A stretch of DNA of 64,000 bases from Mactromeris polynyma (Eukaryota > Mollusca > Bivalvia > Venerida > Mactridae), in contig JASFXZ010000001.1 in assembly GCA_032209605.1 (NCBI GenBank), positions 41,792,619 to 41,856,618 on the forward strand. Direction: 5' to 3'. The position numbers and the translations under genes are program-made. The notes beneath the pieces are model-generated. The model was not told where the DNA came from, ran no database searches, and worked only from the letters and a program-made list of their open reading frames with translations. Below are positions 1-9,770 of this stretch, piece by piece (positions within the stretch are counted from its first letter, which is position 1; every line of letters starts with the position of its first letter).

Positions 1-274
1 ATAAATCTTGGCGAATAATTGTTCCTAGCAATTCTTACTAACTGCTCATAAAAATAATTATTGTTCCATTTATATCGTAGAGAGAGGAAAATTCAACATG
101 TGAAATACGGAATACCGCCGGCGACTTCCCGTAATACACTAATTACATAAATAACTGCACTAAAATTTACATTATTGAATCAGTTTAGACAATAACGCAA
201 CACAGACGTCCTATAATCTCAAATATAAGGCACAAATTGCTTATTCGCCTACGATTGTACAAAAGATTAACAGC
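1..274. other. AT-rich non-coding DNA downstream of the Ig exon
   Basis: No open frame or repeat unit was recognised here. It is presumably intron, because the Ig exon at 645-855 ends in a phase 1 donor pointing this way. Confidence 0.5.
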
Positions 275-620
275 TGTGCAGACTTAAAGATGCAACTGAC
301 TCATCTGAACATAAAATGTTTGAATTTGCGTCATCCAGCATTGGTGTAACATTGTCTAAAACAGCTCTAATAAGAACCATTGCAATGTATAACCGATAGA
401 AAATATATTTTTTGCCATATTACTAACAGACAAATCTTGTAAAATATCCTGATTTTTTTTAAAATTTTTATGATGTACAAACATCTTTCTTCAACAAATA
501 CGGATCAATACATTACGAGTTCATTCTTTGTTAATGCATGTTTATTGATGTTTTAACTATAGGAAATATATGTTTCATGTTTCTTTAGGTACACAAATGA
601 GCATAATATTACTTTAAAGG
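275..620. repeat. Dispersed repeat A, copy 1
   Basis: This segment matches 31290-31640 in direct orientation over about 350 bp. Shared blocks include ACCATTGCAATGTATAA, TGATGTACAAACATCTTT, GAGTTCATTCTTTGTTAATG and TTTAGGTACACAAATGA. The copies differ by scattered substitutions and small indels. It ends about 25 bp beyond the donor of the Ig exon at 645, so it lies in the following intron. No protein coding or tRNA-like promoter is visible. Its class is unknown. Confidence 0.75.
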
Positions 621-644
621 CCTTAGTAATCTAAATTGACTCAC

Positions 645-855
645 CTAATACATTCAATGTTACAACTTTCTTCATTTTGTCTTTCGTACTAATTTGGCAT
701 TCATAAGTATCTGCATGTTCTGGCTGTACATTCTTGATAAGCAAGTTCCAGTAATAGGATTCTGACGGGTGGTGAATCTCGTACCCCGTACTAGACTCAA
801 AGATCATCTTCCCGATGGACAGGGGTTGGAGGGAAGCGTTACGCCTCCATACCAC
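645..855 (-). CDS. Exon encoding the C-terminal part of an Ig V-set domain (Dpr/DIP/zig-8-like)
   Basis: This 211-nt exon encodes 70 codons plus one base. It begins after a pyrimidine-rich acceptor ending TTTCAG and ends at a GTGAGT donor (plus-strand 639-644). It starts with VVWRR, which supplies the core Ig tryptophan, and continues through the C', D, E, F and G strands, with WNLLIKNVQPE, YECQIST and VTLNVL. The second domain cysteine is in YEC. NAS (residues 6-8) is an N-glycosylation sequon. The pattern WRR...Ig...W.L.I..VQP....YECQ(I/V)ST is typical of the first Ig domain of Dpr, DIP and zig-8-like proteins, which are two-Ig-domain surface proteins used in neuronal recognition. The exon joins in phase 0 to 5473-5606 and leaves in phase 1, so a second Ig exon should follow left of base 1. 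The usual D-x-G-x-Y-x-C reads H-A-D-T-Y-E-C, so the conserved Asp and Gly are replaced. Family assignment is by recognition, not by search. Confidence 0.88.
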
Positions 856-1140
856 CTGAAACAAATAGGTGAATAACAAATTAGCGAACTTTTTCAAACT
901 TGGTACACAAATAAAGTCACGTGACGTATTGAACTGTACTTCCGGTGTACTAAACACTTGTACATGTTCAAGCAATCGTTCTGCAGAGGGTGTGTTTGGT
1001 TTCTAAGCATTGCGGAATAGCGACTGGGGATGAAGTACATATATATGGTATCATCAGGTCGGCGCCGTTCACAATATATACACAGCAATGCTTGACGATT
1101 TATGTAAATTATCTTGTTTTCCAAAGCACATATATTTAAA

Positions 1141-1365
1141 GACAGTTCAGATGCATGAACAACAGCAACGTTCTAATAAATTTGCTGTAATTGTATTCTG
1201 AGAAAATAGCGTAATGACAGTTCAGATGCATGAACAACAGCAACGTTCTAATAAATTTGCTGTAATTGTATTCTGAGAAAATAGCGTAATGACAGTTCAG
1301 ATGCATGAACAACAGCAACGCTCTAATAAATTTGCTGTAATTGTATTCTGAGAAAATAGCGTAAT
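1141..1365. repeat. Tandem repeat, three units of 75 bp
   Basis: Three nearly identical 75-bp units start at 1141, 1216 and 1291, each beginning GACAGTTCAGATGCATGAAC and ending AAAATAGCGTAAT. I see one T/C difference, in the third unit at 1321. Because 75 is divisible by 3, one frame stays open through the array. That frame is an artefact, not a gene. The array lies in the Ig intron, about 285 bp from the exon. Confidence 0.9.
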
Positions 1366-1700
1366 GATCTGGAGAATTATTCGCACGTACTATGTAATAG
1401 CTTAATCTATTTACTATCGCATTAACTCGTCTTTAAAATGAAAAGAAACAACTGAGGCAGCATTTGTTGTAGAGAGCTAATTGAGAGATGTTGATCATGG
1501 AGAGAAAATATGACGAGGAAGATAACAACACGATAGAAATGCAGACTAGAGGGAAAAGCGTAAAGGTTAAAATGAAAACAGAATCACAGAGCATGAAAAC
1601 ACAGCAATTAAGCAAAGAACAGCAAATAATAAACGGTAAACAGGAACACACACCACCATAATTATAAACCACGTGTGTAGACTTTTTGTCTAGTGAAGTG

Positions 1701-1787
1701 GAAATCTAGTGTTCAACGCAAGACTATCGTATCTTCTATGCATTTATATAGGAGTTACGATAGTCTTGCAGTGAACACTCGAAATTT
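1701..1787. other. Long stable hairpin, pre-miRNA-sized inverted repeat in the Ig intron
   Basis: The hairpin pairs 1718-1731 with 1756-1769 (14 perfect pairs), 1708-1715 with 1772-1779 (8 pairs) and 1733-1739 with 1748-1754 (7 pairs including one G-U). Further pairing occurs at the base (1702-1705 with 1784-1787). That gives roughly 34 pairs over 87 nt with an 8-nt terminal loop at 1740-1747. The interruptions are a 2x2 internal loop at 1716-1717/1770-1771, a 2-nt bulge at 1780-1781 and single mismatches at 1706/1783 and 1732/1755. Size and shape suit a metazoan pre-miRNA, and it lies in an intron of the Ig gene. A degenerate short MITE would look similar. I do not recognise a known miRNA seed. 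Confidence 0.55.
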
Positions 1788-4061
1788 AAATATCAAGCAT
1801 ATTGATAACGTATTAAAACCGAAAACAACATCAACTGAAAGTCGATGACTTGATCAAGATAATACATAGTTAATATCAATATAACAAATTATAATTACAA
1901 TATTGTCCCGCTAAATAACGCCCAAAAGCGAATTACAAACGAATTTAATATATATTTACATTATCTCAGATAACATATAATTTCTACAAAAGAACCAGAC
2001 AGAATTATTCGGTTCATAACATTTGAACACATCGTCCTAACACACACACATATATATATACGGTGTATGTACACACACTTACCGGGATCATGACCTTAAA
2101 CGTATAGACAACGGGATACGTAATTGGGTAAGCATTCAAACATGTTCTGACAAATCACAATAAAATAAAAAGATACACGTCAAGGCATAAGTCGTGTTCT
2201 GTGCGTGTAATCAATTCCTGGACATCAAATAATGATCTTGCAAAAACGTTGGGTGTAAATCGTAAAAGTTACATAACTGTGATAAACAATATCAAATTAG
2301 AAAAAAAACAACTAAATTTGTGAGAACAATGACGTGAACTTACGACGTAAGAACTACCATCCGACTGTGTTAGAGTAGAATAATATATATATCATCCTGG
2401 TATAATTAAACACAAGTGGTATAAGACACACATTTATTTACAAATGTCAGTTTTAACGCCTTTCATTTGGGTACCAGTCGTAAGCATTAGTGGTCTGTAA
2501 TATAATGTTAATGAAAAAGTTGGGTCCTTCACAAAATGTGTTTTAGAATAAAAGGCTACACGTCACAAAGTGTAAGTATAATAGTATCGAAGAAAACTCT
2601 TAGAAGTATTACTTCTTCGTATGAGAGCCTTAATTTTACGATTTTCTGAGTTTAGTATTTGTTTAAACCTAGTTCTGTTATGTTGTAGCAAAGAATGGTA
2701 ATTGTATTAATATCAATACGCTTTTTGACTCTGATATGCTTATCGTACCCTGCAACAATACTCACCATATGCACACAAGGTCTGAGTATCATTTCAATAC
2801 TAGCCCTTCCTCATTTTGATACGAATGGCAACGAATATGTGTTTTGCACTCTTTTCCAAGTTTATAATTTGGTTGGGCGATATTTGTGTAAATATCTGTA
2901 GAATTAATGTGTTTGATCATTTTGTTGTGTAAGAGACTTGCATAGTCTTTAACAATATTTCGGTAAGGCGTGTTTGGCAGTTGACCGACGAAGAGTTCCC
3001 TTGTCCAACCAGAACTCATCTGACCGCATGCAATTCTCACAAACTTGTAAATCAGCGGTAGAGGACAATAGTTACTGAACTTCCGTGCAGTGTCTTCAGT
3101 CAAGCTGTCACGGAAGATATACACCTCATTTTGGTTCTAACCTATGCCATTCAGTTTTTGGGTGGAGTGCTGTACTGATTTAGTTGGCCGTATGGGGGTT
3201 CATGGATTAGAGCATTTTGTGTTTTGAAGCAATTGCATATAGAACTAAACTCGTATAAGTATCTCCATTCCTTTATGTTCTTATTTTGTACTTTGTATGT
3301 AAATTTTAATCAACTAAACAAGTAACTATAGTTTATGCGCAAGTATAAACAATTTTCTAAGCAGTAATATGTATTTCTACCAAGACTAAATAGATAGTTC
3401 GAGTAAACAATGTCTATTTCAAATGTAATATACGTATTATATGATTTAATTCGTTGGGCTATCTAGATGAGTACTTTAAGTTGGCGGTGTAGATGGTCAT
3501 TTTATTCGGCTTTCAGCAATAAATTATTTCTATAATGACGGTCGGTGTCTAGCTGTCCACTTTGATCAGCGTACAATAGACACTAAATCCCAAAGAAACG
3601 TTTTTGCCATACAATTTATTGCGATAAAGTTATTATCATTGACAGTTTTGGTATTATATATCATGAAGTATAAACATGATAGAGGTCTCTATTCACATTA
3701 GAGTAACTGGACAACACCGGGAGTGGACGATATAAGGTGCGCCGCAGCTGTTTTGCACAGGGAACTATGTATGCATGCCGACCAAAGCGTTATTATAGTG
3801 TACATTGGATGTTACAATATAGTATCATTTCATCTTGTTCATATTGTTCATTCTATCATAACTATGAAAAAGATCAAAGTTATTATCCCAAATATATTTA
3901 CATAAATTTTTAGCTATATAGCAATTTTAAGGATACTAACTCGAATGTATTAACACGTCTTCTAAGGGTATTACCATCCCGAAACAAACTCGGTTTTATA
4001 AATTTATAGCTGTTGTCAGTAGCAACCCACTTCAGAATTTTGTATCTGATGAATACATACA

Positions 4062-4095
4062 TGTGTATTTTGTATAAGATTATACAAAATACACA
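4062..4095. repeat. Perfect palindrome, 16-bp arms with a 2-bp centre
   Basis: Arm TGTGTATTTTGTATAA (4062-4077) is the exact reverse complement of 4080-4095, separated by GA. It is too short for a usual pre-miRNA. It may be a cruciform-forming site or the remnant of a small foldback element. It lies in the Ig intron. Confidence 0.85.
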
Positions 4096-4450
4096 ATATA
4101 GTTTTAACAACAATGACACGCTGAAAATGACTCTTTTCTAAAAAAAAAGCAAAAACGCAATCAGCGTTAATGCTGGGAATTTACTTTTATATTATTATTA
4201 AACAGTTGGAGTATGAATAATAATAATTTAAAATATAACATGTAGGTATATGTATGTGGCGGCATGCGGAATAGTACTCCTTAGTTTGTTGCAAAACTGA
4301 GACTTGCCCTGCAGATTCACGCAGTTATGTCAATGTTCGATGACTCTCGTACATCTTTAGACTCATATTTCAATATCGCGATTCTTCTAAAAACCTTTAA
4401 AATGCGTAATCACTAAATTTGGCCAAATGGAAAAATGGCAAGCTCTGTAA

Positions 4451-4604
4451 CGCCGCATATCATATAGTCCGTGCCGCATATAGTTCGTGCCGCATATAGT
4501 CCGTGCCGCATATAGTCCGTGCCGCATATAGTCCGTGCCGCATATAGTTCGTGCCGCATATAGTCCGTTCCGCATATAGTTCGCGCACGGAATATATGTG
4601 GCAC
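4451..4604. repeat. 16-bp minisatellite with an inverted terminal unit
   Basis: Seven 16-bp units (GCCGCATATAGTCCGT and its T variant) run from 4473 to 4584. They are preceded by a 22-bp variant at 4451-4472 and followed by a degenerate stretch holding ATATGTGGCAC (4593-4604), nearly the reverse complement of the unit core. The open frames across it reflect the repeat. Confidence 0.88.
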
Positions 4605-5472
4605 TACAACGCTGTCTAACCGATGAATGAATCGTGTCAACTTATATTCCTGGTATGATTGTCTCTCAAACCAAGATGGAGTGGGCTTAGGACTGTCTAG
4701 ACACGATATAATTTGATCCGACAGAAATCAAAAATGAACTTCATATCCCAATCCGTTTTTCGCGTTGTTTCCGTACAATGATTGCATTCATAACGATTAT
4801 GGAATTCAATAACGTTGCGAACACTAACTGTCACGTAAATCATGCGTTGTAGAATAACATCTTATATCGCTTAGTGCAGGATTACGTGAACTCTGAAGAC
4901 AATTAAGCCTAGAATTTGTGACAGGATACACTCCATTAGATATCACGAAACAGTTTAATTAATCATATACTGGAAAATATGTGGGTTAACATTTAATCAT
5001 TTGGTGCACTTAGAAACTAAATAAATACTAATAACTTTAGAAAGATATTGAAACATCTTTCAAGACGTTTATTGATTGGTGGCTTTTAGTCATAGTGCTA
5101 GACATCTATCCAATTTTAATCTAAATGTATTAAGACAGATGTGTTTTTCGTTTACATATGTATGACATTTTAAAAGCTAATGCTGCTTTTAAAATGAAAT
5201 TGATAGTTGACATTTAAGAGGTGATTAAAAGTGGAAAAAAATCAGTATAAATCGTCTTATTTTATTATACAATGAAACATTTTTCACATATGCCTCTTAC
5301 TTTGTGACATTTAATGACTGAACGTTTCATTTTTTAATTAATAAAATCATTGGACATTGTGTGGTGATTATATATCGATATATTATAGTCGTGACTAGAA
5401 TGGAATAAATATGCAATGTTAACATCGATACATATATCGATACAAATATTGGTACAAACAAGAATGACTCAC

Positions 5473-5606
5473 TGTTTTTGTTCCAAGGTCCATAACTCCG
5501 CAAGATAAAGTCGCCGTGTCTCCCTGGTGAAATGTGAAGTTTAATTCACTTGGTATAAACTTGGGACGTGGATAATGGTCTTGGTGATGATCACGATATC
5601 CAAACA
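5473..5606 (-). CDS. Exon encoding the N-terminal part of the same Ig V-set domain
   Basis: This 134-nt exon has two leading bases that complete a split codon, then 44 codons. The acceptor is ATTTTCAG and the donor is GTGAGT (plus-strand 5467-5472). The peptide contains PRPKFIPSELNFTF, GDTATLSC with the first Ig cysteine, and ends DLGTKT. The next exon supplies VVWRR, giving the LGTKTVVWRR junction characteristic of Dpr/zig-8-type domains. NFT is an N-glycosylation sequon. The upstream intron is phase 1, so this exon plus 645-855 forms a 115-codon module bounded by phase 1 introns, the classic shuffling unit for Ig domains. The stretch before PRPKF (roughly FGYRDHHQDHY) is His/Asp rich and probably the linker after the signal peptide. 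The signal peptide exon was not found. Confidence 0.87.
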
Positions 5607-5787
5607 CTGAAAATATACAAAATCCTCAACATTTTTATGACTGGATACGTTACTATGCGACTAGCAAACTCTTATCGTATGGAGCAACGTTTGACAATTT
5701 GATATCCATCCAAGTCCTGCAATTTGAATACTACAAGACGTCTTAAATTGCACCCAGACACTTTACACATTATTGAAACATTCATTA

Positions 5788-5990
5788 AGGGCCTTTGTGG
5801 TTGTGGTCGCTGGGATTATTTCACTTGTCCCAAACAGTTGTAGGTTCAGGTCCCAACCGGGATGTAAAATGTGTGTGTTAGGAAGTTATCACTCTTGCTT
5901 CCGGAAGATTGTGGTTCGACATAGGTTCCCGCCTATGTCCTAAATACTGCTGAAAGGGGCACACTGGGTCTTCCTAAACGCAAACAACAG
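5788..5990 (+). mobile_element. tRNA-derived SINE
   Basis: A tRNA-like head has an A-box-like stretch at about 5800-5815 (TTGTGGTCGCTGGGAT) and a B-box at 5839-5856 (GTAGGTTCAGGTCCCAAC). The spacing is about 40 nt, as expected for Pol III internal promoters. A body follows and ends near TAAATACTGCTGAAAGGGGC. A related tail occurs at 9740-9755 (AAATACTGTTGAAA). No target-site duplication was identified. Confidence 0.6.
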
Positions 5991-6271
5991 CAACACTGAC
6001 CCTCTCTATGTAACCCTGCTTATTGATGTGAAACCCTTTTACACGAAACATTAACTAGATAATCACCCATTCAAATTATCCATTTCACATATTGATTACT
6101 TGATACTTGCTATTAGAATCGATATTTTAGATTCGAATACTACATATCTACAATTTGAATCGGCCACATCTAAATCTCCAATACTATCCAAAAAACAGCC
6201 GTAAAATAGTAAAACAACATTCACTCTTCCTGAACGTGCCTGTGTTACAAACTGATGTGATTATCAATATA

Positions 6272-6639
6272 CAGTAACACGTCGAAACATCGAACTGCTG
6301 TCGGACCTAGCAATTAGTTCGAGTCATCTATTGTTCGAGACATCTATGGTATACATGTGTATGTACGATTTGACTGTTTCCCGGTACGAGTGTAATATGC
6401 GTTATCAAAATGGTTGAGATAATAAATTTCGGGTAGAATTTATACCAATTTTGACACTTCGACGGAATTTACTCAATAAAGTTGACACTTTTATTTAAGA
6501 AATTTATGAAATGGTAGCTAGGGACAGCAAATCATGTCCGAGTGTTCGACCTATCACAGTTCAAGTGATCGACTGTTAGATCATATATGAAGTACGAAGG
6601 AAATTCGCCGGGACTCAAGAACCTGTTCGAGGTATACTG
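6272..6639. mobile_element. pogo/Tigger-like MITE
   Basis: This 368-bp element has terminal inverted repeats CAGTAACACGTCGAA on the left and CAGTATACCTCGAAC on the right (read inward). Each end is flanked by TA, the target duplication of the Tc1/mariner/pogo superfamily. The interior has repeated TTCGA-containing words and no transposase frame, so the element is non-autonomous. Confidence 0.6.
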
Positions 6640-7899
6640 TAGTGTTCACTTGCTGTCATGTGATTAATTTTGTTTTTGATTCGTTTTTTTTTATTATTAT
6701 GGCGTGTAGCTATATTTTACGAGCGCGCATGGAATGCAACTCAATTACGTAATAAACATTCGTAATTAATATAATAAAAATAGTGCGCACCCACGCAGAT
6801 TACAGCTGGAAAACAGACGGTTAAGGGACCTGCTTTGCTCCATAATTCATTCAGTAAATGTTATCATACCCCCATCATTCTTTATATGGCTATGAAGAGA
6901 GTTTTCACATTTATTTCTACGCCTATCGTCGGCCATTTACCGATCATTTCGTCTGGACCTTTAGAGTATCTTAAGGCAACATAATAAACAAGTCAAACTG
7001 ACTTTGTTTATGTGCGACGGACATCATGATAGATGGCCGGTTATAAATAAATGTATTCTGAGAAAAATACCTTTAATGGAAATTTACAACAAAAGTGTAA
7101 CCAGAAAATAGCAGAAGAAGATTTATTATTAATTTACTTCTTGTCCTAAAAGCCAAGTAATCAAGCAAAGCGGCTCCTTGGGTCTTTGGTACTTTATTGC
7201 TCCTCCAAGAAACATGTGAAGCGTTTTCAAGACTGTTTGACATTTACTGGAATAAAACCCATCATATATGGTGGTTTTTTGTATCATTATATAAATAATA
7301 TGTTATAGGCATCACTCAGAAGAAATAATGATACTTTTAACTGGACATATCGAAGTAAGTCGTCTGCTAGAGACTGTAGAAATTGCATACATACACAATT
7401 CGCTGACTGTTCGGATTTATATTGTCAGTTATTAAGTAAAGTAAGCGTTCTGACGCTTGCACTTTACCGTACACAACTGAACTAATCATTCTTAGGAAGG
7501 GGACGGTGAATAATACTCATTTCTAGCTTTTATTGCAGTAAGTAAAGATAAGCTTTCTTACGATTGTTATTTATAGTACAGAATTATACTAGATCTCTGC
7601 TGCATGTTAAGGTTGAACAATGCTTATTATTAGAGGATATCGTATGAGAGTAAACTGAAGTCTCCAAAGAAGGTAAAATGCAAGGTGCAAATACATTCAT
7701 ATAATTGACATACGTAATGGTAAGATTGATATGTTGTTATTTCACAAATAATTACGTTATGATGTTACTTAAACCCAGACTTGAAAAACTGGCAGAAAGA
7801 AGAACGTATCACTAAATATGCTTAATTATTCCTTTACATAGCGTTATACCATGTTGATGCTAAGATTAAACTGTTTTATTTTACAAAAAGTTATTGGAA
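6640..7899. other. AT-rich non-coding stretch
   Basis: No repeat family, RNA or coding motif was recognised. It holds only short AT-rich runs. Confidence 0.5.
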
Positions 7900-8057
7900 C
7901 TATTTCAAAATAAGTATCGATGACTGATTTACGGATTACTAACCAGTACACGCCTCGCATTCAGTGACAAAGTATTGTGGTTTATAGTGGAATCAAACCC
8001 AGGGCTCCGATCATGAGTCAGGCGCTCTACCCCTCGATCACTTTGCCCCCCCCCCCA
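7900..8057 (-). mobile_element. tRNA-derived SINE, family S1, copy 1
   Basis: On the minus strand, the head near 8040 has an A-box TCGAGGGGTAGAGCGCCTGA and a B-box GGGTTTGATTCCAC about 25 nt on. A poly-C run of 11 bases (as read on the plus strand, about 8046-8056) sits at the 5' edge. The body contains ATCGATGACTG...GATTACTAACCAG (plus strand, about 7917-7950), shared with the copies at 8455 and 60880. Confidence 0.65.
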
Positions 8058-8454
8058 GTTTATGCTTAAAATTACACATGAATTGTCTTGCTTATGTAGT
8101 TAGCGTTTTTGTCTTGTAAATGTTTTACTGATTAGGCATCGGAATGTCGACGACAATCTGTTTTGTTCAACTAAAAGCCAACTTACTCAGGATGAACAAG
8201 TCAATATAATTTTATCATGACTGTCACAGACGTGGGCCATATAGTTTACTTTACCTTATTAATGTTGACCTATTTCAGTCAATCTTCGTGCAATAATTGA
8301 CAGCATAAATCGCAGTTTCAAAAAATCAGTTTGACTTATAGACCACAATAAATGCCCCCTCTTGTAATTATGTCCCGTTATTGTGTCAAGGCGTGACGGT
8401 GGTTTGAACAACACGTGACACAAACTGACACAGTACGTTTTAATTTATTTATTT

Positions 8455-8655
8455 TACATCAACTGTGAAACAAGTTGACAACTCATACTAATCACTTTCG
8501 ATGACTGCATCCTAGTAACCATTACTAGCGCCTGATTCTAAGAGTGTGAAGTAAGCTGTTCAACTGGACCCAAGGCGGGATTCGAACTAACATCCATAGA
8601 ATCCGAGTAAGATGGGAGTCAGGCATATCGACCAGTACGTCACCCTCGACCTCTA
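8455..8655 (-). mobile_element. tRNA-derived SINE, family S1, copy 2
   Basis: The minus-strand head near 8635 reads GGTCGATATGCCTGACTC, followed by the B-box-like AGTTCGAATCCCGCC at about 8575-8590. The body on the plus strand has ACTGTGAA, CTTTCGATGACTGC, GCGCCTGATTCTAAGAG and GTGAAGT, in the same order as at 60885-60985. It lies 400 bp from copy 1 in the same orientation. Confidence 0.7.
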
Positions 8656-9574
8656 TGACTTCCTACCGGCATTCTGTATTTTAGTCTGACACGGTACGTG
8701 TAGGTCATTAATCTTCATTCATTAGATTCAACTCTTTAATCCGCATTTGGTGAACACTTTACGATGCTGATGATTTTCTTACATAAGATATTTTAGTTTC
8801 TTATCAATTACAATGGCCTATGAGTTTAATGCATTATTCTGCGTTTTTTTTGCACCGTTGATGAATATAAATAGTTCCATTTTGGGCTGATAGGGAAGAA
8901 ATTACATTACATTTTGCGCAAATTGCTTTACACGAGGCAAAACAGTCGAACACATTCATCAACACACCACTTAGTGATAAAAGTACTGAACTCTTTCAGA
9001 ACGAATACAACAACTCATTAATACTGCATTCAAAATCAACCCTTAAACAAAATGATGAATATTTCTTCCTCGTAGACACGATCTTTCACATTATTTCAAT
9101 TGTATTTGAAGGCAACAAGCAATTCATGGAACCTAATTATCAAACACGTGTAACTCATCTCCGGCTATAAGTCCATTTATCAATGCAATTTTTTTTTGAA
9201 TCATCCTTCATAATGATGTACTTGATTAGAAGTCTACTTAACAAAATTCCTGTTCCGGATAATTTAGAGAAAAATTCTTATCAGCCTAGGCGGTGTATAT
9301 ATTTAGTTATTCAAGCGTTTTTACAGCATTAGATGTGTATCTAACATATGCTTTCCAATCAAAATTATCTCAGATTTTCACTAAAATGAAAGGAATAAAT
9401 TGCGGTTTTACGAACTTGGAATTCCGGTACCTGCAGACGGGTTTTAGGTCAAACCAAATGTTTGAATTCAGACTTGGATGTTTTTGTACTTATTAACCAG
9501 TGTTTTCATTCCTCTCCGGTTTTGTTTTAAACACATTCGCTATAACATTTTGTGAATAACAAATGACACAACAT

Positions 9575-9770
9575 TCTTGTGCATTGGACTGCCATCCCGT
9601 ACGTCGAAGGTTCGAATCTGGGATTGGGTTTATGCACTCCACCACAATTTTACTGGGGCCCTCGCCTCTGATACTTATCCGAAGAAAAGCAGGTTAGTAC
9701 AAGGAACTATGATGATGTCAACTTAGCACCGTGCATAACTGAAATACTGTTGAAAAAAACTATATAAAAC
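9575..9770 (+). mobile_element. tRNA-derived SINE
   Basis: The B-box GGTTCGAATCTGGG lies at about 9610-9623, preceded by a degenerate A-box region (GTGCATTGGACTGCCATC). The body ends near GCATAACTGAAATACTGTTG followed by an A-run. The tail resembles that of the SINE at 5788. The first part of the head is poorly preserved. Confidence 0.55.

Larger units (their letters stand above)
856..5472 (-). other. Phase 0 intron splitting the Ig domain
   Basis: This 4.6 kb intron lies between the two in-frame Ig exons, with a GTGAGT donor and a TTTCAG acceptor. It carries a triplicated 75-bp repeat, a long hairpin at 1701-1787, a short CA/TA microsatellite near 2040-2060, a perfect 16-bp-arm palindrome at 4062-4095 and a 16-bp minisatellite at 4451-4604. 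The open frames inside it (for example minus-strand 2789-3124) have no splice context or motif that I recognise. Confidence 0.8.

Noticed and set aside
2789..3124. 111-codon minus-strand frame in the Ig intron
   Set aside because: The composition looks plausible, but it has no known motif or splice context, and such lengths arise by chance in AT-rich DNA of this size.
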